Shown one piece after another: positions 42,249 to 53,009 of a stretch of 56,804 nt of DNA (position 1 is its first letter; the number at the start of each line of letters is the position of its first letter). Where the stretch lies: the NCBI GenBank assembly GCA_032718475.1, contig JAUCBJ010007058.1, positions 1 to 56,804 on the forward strand, written 5' to 3'. The position numbers and the translations under genes are program-made. Origin of the DNA: Nemertoderma westbladi. Taxonomy: Eukaryota; Xenacoelomorpha; Nemertodermatida; Nemertodermatidae. The notes beneath the pieces were generated by a model, which was not told the DNA's origin, made no database searches, and saw only the letters and a program-made list of their open reading frames with translations.

Positions 42249-42283
42249 CTGTTAGAAAGACAAATAGCGCGATAGAGTTATAC

Positions 42284-42965
42284 TACTATCAGCATGCTGC
42301 ATTTTAGCTGCATTATATATATTAGGCCTACATACATTTATATTAAGAGTGCACTGTGCTGGCTTGTCGTCAAAATTGCACCAGCAGAACTCCGTATCAC
42401 CCATGACATTTACTAGATCATCCGCATCTTCAATGCGAATTTTAAGATGCGTCTCAAGACAGTAATGGGCTGTCCACCATGCTTATTCACTCCATCATGG
42501 GGCCGCCAAAGGACAAGATAATGCACTCCTGGCTGGTCACACGGTGAAAGCAATGTCCTGCAGAGAGGAGGCGGATCCGTTTAAGTGTCAAGCTGGGGGT
42601 TACTAATGAAACACCCCCAATGTTGTATATAGTCTGATTGGAGATGTGTTCATTGTACTTGGACGTAATGAACCTGGCGCAGCATTTTTTTGGAAGTGCC
42701 AACCAGAGATTTTGTATCCTCTGCAGTTAGAGCTTAAGTATTGACTCCCATGTAAGAGTACATGTACTAATACTGCCATATATAATCGAACCGTAAGGAC
42801 TTCGTAATCCTGGACAGACTATTTAACGCTGCCCATACCTTCCACTTTTGTATCCGAAGGTCTTTATCTGACTTTCAGATCCATGATGCCAAGTAGCAGA
42901 AGTCAGCCACATGCTCAAGCAAGCCTTCCCTGGAGCTTATACCCTTCCTGGAGCTTATACCATTT
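42284..42965 (-). mobile_element. RTE-like LINE fragment, minus strand
   Basis: The minus strand matches the C-terminal third and 3' tail of the LINE at 23395-26399, from the CTTGAGCATGTGG block through HISNQTIYNIGGVSLVTPSL to a CAGCATGCTG and TAG-triplet end near 42287. It has many substitutions, indels and a short duplication near 42928-42960. It is older than the copies at 2880 and 23395. It sits in intron 2 of glycosyltransferase gene 2. Confidence 0.9.
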
Positions 42966-43030
42966 GGGCAGTAACAGTTGCTCCAAAAGTATTTTCAAAA
43001 CAATAAAATGGCCACGATTGTGGAATCTAT

Positions 43031-44619
43031 GTGTGCCTATATGCACTCGCAATAGCACATTCTTCCAAGGACATTGTAATAGGAGCAACAAGTAATGATC
43101 TAAAAATGAATAACCATGATGCAAATAGCAGACTAATTGGCCATCCTCTACCTGATCACCTAAGAAGTAAAGACGACGCAAGTGCATGTGTAGCTGCACT
43201 TCGCTCAACACGCCTTTTCTGCCTTTCCTTTTCTGCCTTTCCTTTTTTGCAGAAACCTAAAGATGACCTTATATGCACAATAAAGGAACTTGGTTTTGAT
43301 TTCCTTCTTAAGATCCAATGTGAACTATTTAAAGAAATCCTGAACAATATTATAGGTGAAAAGGCTGGCCTCAAATGCACAACAATTAACAGAAAATCAA
43401 TAGACGAGCTTGCAGCCGATGTAGTCGAATTTGTAATTGTTTTTGAGCCTAAGGCATTAACCCATACTTTCAAAAAACGTATAAACTCAAGCAGTACTGA
43501 CGCTTATGGACTGATGGAGCTAATAAACTTGGTTACCACGTTGCAAATTGAAGTAAAAATACTATCTACGCAATGCAAAACACACATCAACACAATCCAA
43601 AACCTTGAGAATCAAAGTCAATATCCTAATTTCTACCAATAAACCCAATGCAACAGAACAAAGCTCACCATTGAAACATAAGAAAAAAACAAAGAAGAAA
43701 AACTTCCGAAACACGTAAAGAATAGGCATACAAACTCTACACCATCTAGCAAGACAAATGACAGCAGTATATCAGTATCTAACCCTGATACGATAGATGA
43801 AGTACTTCAAAATTACTCCTCGACATGGCAAGAAGCAACAAATAGAAATAAAATGAAATATCACCTAAAAAGGAATCTAGCTCAACCATACTACCATCTT
43901 CAGTAGAGGCAAATCGTTACAGTGCCTTAGATGATGCCAAAGCCATAGAGAAACTGACAGTACAACAAAATTATCTCCTACATAAGATACTAGAAGAACA
44001 AACAATACAACCATGTCATGATAAGAACAAATTACCCACTGGATCTAAATCAAATACATAACTACCATAATGCAAGTCTAATGAACTACCAAAAAGAAAT
44101 ACAACAGAAACCATTACTCTCCAAATAAATGGTCTTCCTCCAACCACTTCTACGACTGCTTTATCTCAATTTTGCTAAAAGCAAATAGGCTACAGGCTGA
44201 TAAATATTACGATAATGGATCAAAAGGGAACAGAAAAGGAAGCTAAAGTCACCATCGAGGCAGTACATCAGGTTGCTTTCCAAAAACCTGACCTGTGGCC
44301 AAAAGGAGCCAGTGTTGCAACCATAATCACTCCAAGCAGTAAATCGGCAAAACCATATGGCAGTTCTAACTCAAATACTCACCAAATAAATTATCTGAGA
44401 GACCAGTTCTATTGGCTTGAATATATAAACCATAACCAAGATAAAACAAGTGGGAACAAGACAAATAAAACCACAGTCAAACCAGAAACATTCGATGATG
44501 ACTATTACTGGCTTGAACAAATAAACCTCCACCAAGAAGACATGATTCAGACAAATCCGAGACACATATCACTGCACCTGAGGAACATTACTCATCTGGA
44601 ACGAAGATACCGCTTTTAA
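43031..44619 (+). pseudogene. Probable LINE ORF1 remnant
   Basis: A 203-codon frame (43031-43642) ends with a coiled-coil-like segment (LVTTLQIEVKILSTQCKTHI). It is followed in other frames by Asn/Lys/Ser-rich coding-like sequence and a 134-codon frame (44215-44619) with a repeated FYWLEYINHNQD / YYWLEQINLHQED motif. Its position directly upstream of an endonuclease remnant on the same strand suggests the ORF1 of the same LINE. I cannot name the family, and frameshifts are evident. Confidence 0.5.
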
Positions 44620-44886
44620 ATCACCTACAACCCTATCCAACCTTAAGAACGAAATCCCAACCTACGAACCAATTGATAGAAAGGAACAGGATAAAATGAA
44701 ACTAAAATGGAAACTTTTAACTGCAAAGGTTATACAAGGAACATATACGTTTTAGTGAAAATATGTAATGAACATAAACCTAGCTATACAGGAGCAATGG
44801 TTGGGTGCTCGTGAGGCCAATTTTTATTTTTATGAAACTGGGCTACATACGAATATACTTGTATATCACATACAATATCAAAAGAT

Positions 44887-45444
44887 ATGTTCAAAGACAA
44901 AAAACGTGTTCGTGAGGAAGGAGGGACTGCAATCTTTATCAGGGATAATATATCTCAAAATTGTGCACCACTTAACTGCAACTCAGACCGTATATCTGGG
45001 GCAATTGTACTAAATTTTACCATGGATGAATTTGCCATAATAAACATATACATGCCTGCCGATTGCAAAAGAACAGAAGATAAAGAACTATATCTTATGG
45101 AAAATGGCAACTTATCAGCACTATTAGAAGAATGTATGTCTGACAGCATGTCTGATTACAGACCAGTGACAGCTAACCTATTACTTGAGAGGCTCATTGA
45201 GAGAAGCGAAGTGTTACCAAATCGGAAAAAAACTAAGGAGATCAAATATAATTTTCGAAGTGCGACTGAAACCCAAATCCTGCACTACAAGGAGCAAATA
45301 GGAGCCGAACTAAGTCTCATTAGTAATGGAAATCAGTTAGTGGATGAGAAGACAGATTCGCTTATAACTATAATCACGGAGGCAGCAACTCAAAATATTC
45401 CACATTCTTATGTAAAATACAAAAACATGCGAAACACACAATAA
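44887..45444 (+). pseudogene. LINE endonuclease remnant with internal deletion
   Basis: The 185-codon frame has REEGGTAIFIRDNIS and FAIINIYMPADCKRTED, hallmarks of the apurinic-type endonuclease of LINE ORF2. It passes directly from GNLSALLEEC to SDSMSDYRPVTANLLLERL. The GDFN part is missing, and SDH appears as SDY, so catalysis is lost. Sequence after this turns non-coding. It is distinct from the RTE-like family. Confidence 0.72.
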
Positions 45445-46065
45445 ACACCACAAAGTTCTTGAAAATATCATATGTGTCAGTGTCCAACGAAAGGGCCCTT
45501 AAGTTCTAATTTTCGAATTTTTGTTTGTAGAATTGTATTCCCCTATATAAGGTGGTCATTTTGACACCAAATTGGGATCTTTATGATCATTTTTGACTAA
45601 GTTATGACAAAATTTGTTTTGAAGATCCATGATATAGGCGAATTAACAAAATGGAGTAAATCGATGTTTTAAAGTTCAGTAAATTGAAGCTGGTAAGCAT
45701 GCCAACATTGAATTTCAAATTCAAATTGTAGGCCTATCGGTTTAATGAACTTTCATTCAAAGATCTCTATTTTGGCATGTTCTAGGTTTTTTTGGGAGGC
45801 GAATTCAACTGAACTAAATATAATTCTACAATGTAAACGAAATTACTACTTTTCACTGGGTGCTAAATGTTGGTGCCAGCACCAAAATGTCAAATTTTCG
45901 ATTTCTTGAAATTTCATTGAATATTATGAATTTCATTTTTTTATAGGTTTTCTGTGATAAGGAATTCAACGGATCCAAGTAAAAAACAAACAGACCAATG
46001 GAACTACTACTTTTCACTGGGTGCAAAAATTGGGTGCCACTGAGACTGATCAACCAATTATACAA
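45445..46065. other. Non-coding, short internal duplication
   Basis: No gene. The phrase CTACTTTTCACTGGGTGC occurs at about 45846 and 46009, each followed by a similar GGTGCCA segment. It may belong to an unrecognised repeat. Confidence 0.4.
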
Positions 46066-46442
46066 CTCCGGCAACAGGAACTCCGGCAACATAAACTACC
46101 TATTTACAAATATTTTATGTGAACATTTTAGCGGCCTTAATAGTGCACTTTACAAATCGTATGTGGGATGAGCATGGATCTACGACTTTCAAATTCCGGC
46201 AAAAGGAAGATAAACTACCTATTTACAAATATTTTATGTGAACATTTTAGCGGCCTTAATAGTGCACTTTACAAATCGTATGTGGGAGGAGCATGGATCT
46301 ACGACTTTCAAACTCCGGCAACAGGAAGATAAACTACCTATTTACAAATATTTTATGTGAACATTTTAGCGGCCTTAATAGTGCACTTTACAAATCGTAT
46401 GTGGGAGGAGCATGGATCTACGACTTTCAAACTCCGGCAACA
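46066..46442 (+). repeat. 119-bp tandem repeat x about 3
   Basis: Units containing AAACTACCTATTTACAAATA, AACATTTTAGCGGCCTTAAT and CGTATGTGGGAGGAGCATGG recur with a 119-bp period (about 46093, 46212, 46331). The last two are nearly identical, and the array ends in a partial unit. Confidence 0.93.
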
Positions 46443-46989
46443 GATTAGATTATGATTATGATTAGATTTGGTTCGATAACAGTTATACGTTTCTATGATC
46501 AAAGCCGTTCTAATGTTTGGCTAAAGTCTGAAACTCAGAATAATTCCAACGCCGATGTTCTGGGCTCAGGAAAAAAGGTAAACAAAGACCGTAATGCATT
46601 GCGCGATCTTCCGTAGGCTTCTGTACAAGATAAAATGAAAATCGCTCTGATTGGTCGAGTGAGCCTGAACAAAGAAAGCCAAAAGCTCCACATCGACATA
46701 TCAGCTGATAGATGTCGTCATCTGAACTACACTGTATTAAGAGTATTTTGGTGCATTGCGGCATAAAATCGCTAGTTATGTCCGCTAAAGTACACATACA
46801 GAAAAATGGCTTTTTATGTCCACTACCTACACAGTAAGGAAACGGCTTTTTATGTCCGCTAAAACACCTACACAGTACTTTGCGGGGAAAATGACTAGCT
46901 AGATCCGCAAAAGCCTTTACAATCATAATCATTATTATAATATAATTTCACCCTTCCATTCTCTCATTTAAAATAATTGATTCTAAATA
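46443..46989. other. Non-coding, ORF of doubtful meaning
   Basis: A 140-codon minus-strand frame (46510-46932) exists but is Cys/Phe-rich with an internal GHKKPF repeat, which looks like translated repeat DNA. A TTTATGTCC-type phrase recurs three times (46800-46870). No gene is called. Confidence 0.35.
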
Positions 46990-47450
46990 CTGTCTCCTCA
47001 GTATATTATATTGGCTACCAATTAAATTCATCCCAAAATTGATGAAAATTTCACCAAAAATAATTATTTTACACCAAATAAAATAAAGTCACCCCAAATA
47101 AAATTATTCTAACACCAAAACAAATTTTTCCACACAAAAAACAATTATTCAACACCAAAACAAATTATTCAATACCAAAATAAATAAATGCTCCCCAAAA
47201 CCAATTACTAGCACCAAAATAAATGACAAATCCCCCAAAATAATTACAAATTTTCCCAAAACAAATACATTTTCGCCCAAAATAATTACATTTTCCCCCA
47301 AAACAAATACATTTTCGCCCAAAACAAATACATTTTCCCCCAAAACAAATACATTTTCGCCCAAAACAAATACATTTTCCCCCAAAACAAATACATTTTT
47401 GCCCAAACTAAATACATAATCCCCCAAAATAAATATTACTGCAGCAATAA
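46990..47450 (-). repeat. T/G-rich repeat family, left arm (locus 2)
   Basis: On the minus strand, degenerate 18-19-bp units such as TTTTGGGGGAAAATGTATT, most regular at 47230-47420. The outer end (GAAATTTTCATCAATTTTGG ... GGTAGCCAATATAA) matches the right end of 13640-13940. It lies in gene 2 intron 2. Confidence 0.75.
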
Positions 47451-47774
47451 GCCTAGCACTTCCTGGAATTTAGATACATACTTCGAGACAGACAGGGGGG
47501 GGGGGGGGGGGGGGACTGGACGCAAACCCGCCTTGGCGAATTAATATCCCGCCTCCATGTTAAATTCTCCATTTAGGGAAAAGAGCAGGTTACAGTGGCA
47601 CGTTATTTTAACCAAAACAATAACAGGTTACAGTTTTATTTTTGAGAATAATCAGCTGTTATTTGCGTCGAATTTCCCTTGGAGAGGGATGATTTTTTAT
47701 TTCCAATTTTTATTGTTCTGAAGGCAATAGGCCTATCGGTACGAATACTGTAACTGAAGCATGGCAACTGATAA
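47451..47774. other. Loop between T/G-rich arms, with a 20-G run
   Basis: Unique sequence separating the two inverted T/G-rich arms. It carries an uninterrupted run of 20 G at 47495-47514. No ORF. Confidence 0.5.
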
Positions 47775-48060
47775 ATGCCTAGTTAATATTTGGTGCTGGA
47801 ATAATTTTTTTAGGTTGACAAGTAATTAATTATTTTTGGGGGTTGAATAATTGTTTTTGGGGGTAGAATAATTGTTTTTGGGGGATGAATAATTGTTTTT
47901 GGGGAATCAAATATTGTTTTTGGGGACGAATAATTGTTTTTGGTGAGTAGGATATTCAAATTTGGGGGATGCGAATTGGTGCTACAAAAATTATATTTGG
48001 TGCAAAATAATTTATTTTGGTGTTAAATCATCTGATTTGGGGTGGCATTCAATTAGTGGC
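47775..48060 (+). repeat. T/G-rich repeat family, right arm (locus 2)
   Basis: Units like GAATAATTGTTTTTGGGGG in tandem, beginning with TTTGGTGCTGGAATAATT and TTGACAAGTAATTA. The same start is found in reverse at 13145-13265. Opposite in orientation to 46990-47450. Confidence 0.75.
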
Positions 48061-48289
48061 ATATACTGTATATTCATTAATGTCATTTTATCCAACATTA
48101 ATTTAAATCTGACATTATTAGTTATGTATATACGGTGCGTTTTTAGACCTCACCATTTTACTTTATTGGCCTATTTTACTTATGTCCGTGCGTTTTAAAT
48201 TTTATTTTTAACAGTTATCACCCTATAATTTTATCAATATAGATTATAGCCTGACGGGGCGTAAATCGAGCTTTGAATTGAATTGAATT

Positions 48290-48470
48290 GAAAAATTCGA
48301 TTAGAGATTTCTTGTGGGCTGTCAAGATTCACTGTCATAATTTTGGTCTTCTTGGAGTTTACACAAAGACCAACACTAGAAGCAACCTGCTCCAATGAGC
48401 AGAGAAGCCTTTGCGCTCCATTTGGTGATTCTGACAGTACCCCTAAGTCATCAGCCAAGTCTAGAGCGGA
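48290..48470 (-). mobile_element. RTE-like LINE fragment around the RT active site
   Basis: The minus strand encodes LADDLGVLSESPNGAQRLL and SSVGLCVNSKKTKIMTVN, matching the FADD region of the LINE at 23395. The catalytic FADD is LADD here. Only about 180 bp survive. Confidence 0.88.
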
Positions 48471-49021
48471 TGCACACGAATCTAGACCGACCTGGATCGA
48501 AAGTGTGGCGAACTGGACCGAACTGAACCACCAAATGAAAGATAATCTAAAATCAACCATATCCATACATAAAGGTGAAAATAAATATGGAAATTAATAT
48601 GGTCATTTCATACATTATAATTCTATAAAGTTAGTTGTGTTTGAAATATCGCTAAATTAAGATTACTTTCTTCTAATACTGTCACTGCACTGCTTTTACC
48701 ACTTGCACGTCCGCATGTGTATACAGTATATTGCAGTATTTTGTGCACCGGTCTGCCAGTAGTTGCGTTCATGACAGGTGGACCTACAATACTGCAATAT
48801 ACTGATATACATACCGAACCGTTAGTTACGCGTCAGAACATACAGACAAGTTAACATCCTGATAGGTAGGGAGGCCTACTTTATTTAGGTATGAAACTTA
48901 CTGCAATAATTTAATATACTGCATTATTAAGCCCTGTGTACCGGTTTCTTTTTTCGAGTTACATTTGTGCATTTGTTACTATTTTTTACCCAATCTTAGT
49001 AGACAGGTATACAGAAGGATG
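48471..49021. other. Non-coding, nothing recognised
   Basis: AT-rich, with an imperfect inverted pair around 48720-48805 (ATACAGTATATTGCAGTATT against AATACTGCAATATACTGATA). No gene. Confidence 0.45.
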
Positions 49022-50095
49022 AGAGTCCCACAAGAAATTAAAAAAAATAATTTGGTGCCAGTTCCCAAGAAAGGAAACCGAACTCTGGATCTTTTCGGGG
49101 AATCTCGTTGATCTCGATTGCTGCAAAGCTATACAATAGAATTATATTAAATAGCATTAGGGATCCTATTGAGAGACTGCTTCACGGAAATCAGAATGGG
49201 TTCCGTAAATGTCGTGGGACTGTTACGGTAGCGGAGTTGTCCGCGACGCCCCGTAAGATAAGTTCGTGTGTTCCTATATCGGTATGTCAGACTGTCAGAT
49301 GTTATAAACTGAATTGTATTAATTGCTGATATAAAATAATGCCAGAGTTTACTAATAAGTCTGTATGTTGAATCGTTCTGAACAAACCGGTAAGAACTAG
49401 TTCACTAACCTAGCCTATCTATCAAATACTTTCCACACAACTAAATGGATAATGGAATTGTACTGATTTAAGTACCTATGTTCTGTTCAGTGTGTTCAAC
49501 AGCCTCACAAGGCTCTGATTGGTCCAAAGCCAAACTCAGCTGTTAATATCCAAGTAATAGCTGTGGCCCTTTCTCTGCTATTACACAACAATCCCCCCTA
49601 AGTTACATATAATATAAATTGCACTGGAGCTTCCCGTGTGATATTGAGTGACGTATTATGCCCTTCCTTTATGGTAAATTCAGTGCCGACTGATCCACCA
49701 TTGTTATTTATATTGGGTCGCCAATGTCTGTGTTGGCTTCCCTCCAAGACCGCTTTATTATTCCTTAAAATTCCCCCGTAACCTGGGTCGTTACGGCACG
49801 GTAACAGGGACCATGGACTCCATTTTGGCACTAGGAGGATACTTGAAGAGTTATCAAAAAAGAATGACAGACTTCTGGCTGTTATCTTTGTTGACTTCTT
49901 CAAGGCCTTTGATTCAGTATATTTGATATCAGATTATATATTTAATATCAGATCCATATACGATGGTTCGACGACATTTGTGTCTACTGTTGATGATGAC
50001 ATATTCATTCGGAGTGTTATGGGGAGAGCTCCAGGGTGACACACTTGCACCATTGTTATTCATAATTGTGGTTGACTATGTTGTACGCAAGTCAT
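49022..50095 (+). mobile_element. RTE-like LINE fragment split by an LTR insertion
   Basis: 49022-49220 matches LINE positions from about 24957 (AGAGTCCCACAAGAAAT) to GTCGTGGGAC. The match resumes at 49807 with GGGACCATGGACTCC and runs to about 50095 (GTTGACTATGTTGTACGC). It contains motif A (VDFFKAFDS) but has a deletion near 49918-49950 and many changes. The 586-bp insertion at 49221-49806 interrupts it. Confidence 0.92.
49221..49806. mobile_element. Solo-LTR-like insertion, 586 bp, 5-bp TSD
   Basis: It starts TGTTACGGTAGCGG and ends CACGGTAACA, so it has TG...CA ends with TGTTAC/GTAACA inverted termini. It is flanked by GGGAC at 49216-49220 and 49807-49811. Removing it restores the LINE match exactly. 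On the minus strand it contains TTGGCGACCC (PBS-like, about 49720) and TTAGGGGGGATTG (purine-tract-like, about 49605). A heavily deleted non-autonomous LTR element is therefore an alternative to a plain solo LTR. No coding capacity. Confidence 0.88.
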
Positions 50096-50892
50096 GTGTG
50101 ATAGGCAGTAGATAAGCCTGCATAGAATCCTTAGAGTATGCTGCATTGCAGTTTGTTGATTGCATAGTGATAGCAAAAATATTTATGTTAAGTCAGCATA
50201 GCATCTCAATGTGCAGCTTCAACGCAGGAGAGCGATTATACTGTAGTAGTACACTGCTGTGGGAGAAAAACATATGGTTGGTTAGTGAGCGCATTCGTTT
50301 GACTTTGTGTGTTAGTGTGGCGCCCTCCCCTCCCTGCCAAAAAGGTAACAGCCAAAAGAAACAAAGATAAGCCAGCGGTGCGTCGCAGGTACAGTAGGTA
50401 GGCCCCCTACTGATATTTATGTTAGATCTACAACAACCCCATCCCCCATCACCATGAACACCCAGGCAGTACTACTACTGTAACACTTTGTCGAAGGAGT
50501 CAAAGTAGATCCATCGCAGAAATCCCCTTTTATGGTAGAACTCCCCCAAAGAGAATGCCATCTAAAGTCTGTACTTTTAATGATTATATCCCTTTAATAA
50601 TATTATATTATATTATATCCCTTTGCATAATTTTATAACGTGTTTAGTTTCGTTTAATATTTACTAATCGGCCTATCTACAGCACCGTACAAGTAATTTT
50701 GTGTTTGAATGCCCAGTTCATTTCGTTTCATTACGAGCTTCGGGGAAGGATTTAGGATTTAGGATCTGTTGTTCAATCAAACTGGGGACGGCTACTGTAT
50801 AGCTTATTTCTAAATATAATAAGAAGAATATAGGATACTTATTAATTAGTCCAGCTTACCATATAGAGTGTATTCTAATCTATCTATATAAT
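50096..50892. other. Non-coding, nothing recognised
   Basis: No coding-like ORF. A short repeated TATATTATATCCCTTT element lies near 50585-50625. The 33-bp array begins at the right end. Confidence 0.4.
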
Positions 50893-52349
50893 ACTAATCT
50901 AACTCACTTCTACATAGGGGCGCCATTAACTAATCTAACTCACCTCTAGGGGGCGCCATTAACTAATCTAACTCACCTCTAGGGTGCGCCATTAACTAAT
51001 CTAACTCACCTCTAGGGTGCGCCATTAACTAATCTAACTCACCTCTAGGGGGCGCCATTAACTAATCTAACTCACCTCTAGGGGGCGCCATTAACTAATC
51101 TCACTCACCTCTAGGGGGCGCCATTAACTAATCTAACTCACCTCTAGGGGGCGCCATTAACTAATCTAACTCACCTCTAGGGGGCGCCATTAACTAATCT
51201 AACTCACCTCTAGGGGGCGCCATTAACTAATCTAACTCACCTCTAGGGGGCGCCATTAACTAATCTAACTCACCTCTAGGGGGCGCCATTAACTAATCTA
51301 ACTCACCTCTAGGGAGCGCCATTAACTAGTCTAACTCACCTCTAGGGTGCGCCATTAACTAATCTAACTCACCTCTAGGGGGCGCCATTAACTAATCTAA
51401 CTCACCTCTAGGGTGCGCCATTAACTAATCTAACTCACCTCTAGGGGGCGCCATTAACTAATCTAACTCACCTCTAGGGGGCGCCATTAACTAATCTAAC
51501 TCACCTCTAGGGGGCGCCATTAACTAATCTAACTCACCTCTAGGGTGCGCCATTAACTAATCTAACTCACCTCTAGGGTGCGCCATTAACTAATCTAACT
51601 CACCTCTAGGGGGCGCCATTAACTAATCTAACTCACCTCTAGGGGGCGCCATTAACTAATCTAACTCACCTCTAGGGGGCGCCATTAACTAATCTAACTC
51701 ACCTCTAGGGTGCGCCATTAACTAATCTAACTCACCTCTAGGGGGCGCCATTAACTAATCTAACTCACCTCTAGGGGGCGCCATTAACTAATCTAACTCA
51801 CCTCTAGGGTGCGCCATTAACTAATCTAACTCACCTCTAGGGTGCGCCATTAACTAATCTAACTCACCTCTAGGGGGCGCCATTAACTAATCTAACTCAC
51901 CTCTAGGGGGCGCCATTAACTAATCTAACTCACCTCTAGGGGGCGCCATTAACTAATCTAACTCACCTCTAGGGTGCGCCATTAACTAATCTAACTCACC
52001 TCTAGGGGGCGCCATTAACTAATCTAACTCACCTCTAGGGTGCGCCATTAACTAATCTAACTCACCTCTAGGGTGCGCCATTAACTAATCTAACTCACCT
52101 CTAGGGGGCGCCATTAACTAATCTAACTCACCTCTAGGGTGCGCCATTAACTAATCTAACTCACCTCTAGGGGGCGCCATTAACTAATCTAACTCACCTC
52201 TAGGGTGCGCCATTAACTAATCTAACTCACCTCTAGGGTGCGCCATTAACTAATCTAACTCACCTCTAGGGTGCTCCTTTAACTAATCTAACTCACCTCT
52301 AGGGGGCGCCATTAACTAATCTAACTCACCTCTAGGGTGCTCCTTTAAC
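50893..52349 (+). repeat. 33-bp splice-junction minisatellite, array 2 (about 44 units)
   Basis: Same 33-bp unit as array 1, at the same place: the donor of exon 2 of gene 2. Each unit carries CTCACCTCTAGG, on the minus strand CCTAGAG/GTGAG. At 52268-52300 one unit has GGGTGCTCCTTTAACT, which is the exon's own coding sequence rather than the array consensus. A piece of coding exon has thus been copied into the array. The GGGTGCG variant is much more common here than in array 1. Confidence 0.97.
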
Positions 52350-52576
52350 TTTTCTAACCGATCATCCAATACTTTGCGAACCCTTTTCATCCACTCTTCA
52401 CTCCACGGAGTCCCAGCTCGCATTGGTCCAATTATTCCCATGGTTGTCTTTGAACCCTCCCTGTGCTCTGTACATAACGACACGTCATTATCGCGAAGGT
52501 ATAGGTAACGCGAATAACTTGAGTTGACAGCGATGATATCAATGTCGGTGTAGACTCCACCGTACAATCTAAGGAT
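52330..52576 (-). CDS. Glycosyltransferase gene 2, exon 2 (DXD exon)
   Basis: 247 nt from the acceptor TATATCTTCCAG (before 52576) to the donor CCTAGAG/GTGAGTTAG (52330/52329). Encodes LRLYGGVYTDIDIIAV with the DID metal-binding motif, and the same downstream sequence as gene 1 except KVLDD for KILDD. There are only two base differences from the gene 1 exon, although the introns on its 5' side are unrelated. Phase 0 in, phase 1 out. Confidence 0.9.
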
Positions 52577-52658
52577 CTGGAAGATATAAACGTTTATTTA
52601 CGACAGAGAATTCGGTTAATTTAACTCTTAGAAGTTAACACTAACTCTATACAGACAT

Positions 52659-52860
52659 TCAGTACAGTAAGTCGACCCCCCCCACAACGTGACACCTCCA
52701 CAGTTTGCGAACAGCCCTGTTATTAATCACATTGGCAATTCCAGGCAAATCCCATCCATAGCGATTGCAGGAGAGCTGGGGGTCATGGGTTTTGGTAATT
52801 ATTCTACAACCAACACTGTATTGAACTTCGTTGCGAAGTAACTTCTGCAAAGCGATTTCT
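52659..52860 (-). pseudogene. Possible LINE ORF 3' end fragment in gene 2 intron 1
   Basis: A minus-strand frame ends DPQLSCNRYGWDLPGIANVI, NNRAVRKLWRCHVVGG. This recalls the D..R..WR..V pattern that closes many RTE/BovB-type LINE ORFs (compare DRELWRCNFVD in the LINE at 23395). It is too short to be sure. Confidence 0.35.
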
Positions 52861-53009
52861 GTAATCTCTTGCCAGAACATATATAATATGAAAAATAGTA
52901 ATTCAAGAACATCAATAAAGCGCAAACTATAAGTGGTTTAATTCTTATTGTATTCCATACATTCAATGTGATATCCAAAATATCGCAATAGCTTAAGTTA
53001 TATACATAC

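Noticed and set aside
46510-46932. 140-codon minus-strand ORF
   Set aside because: Contains internal repeats and cysteine clusters with no domain, and lies amid repeat DNA; not enough evidence for a gene.
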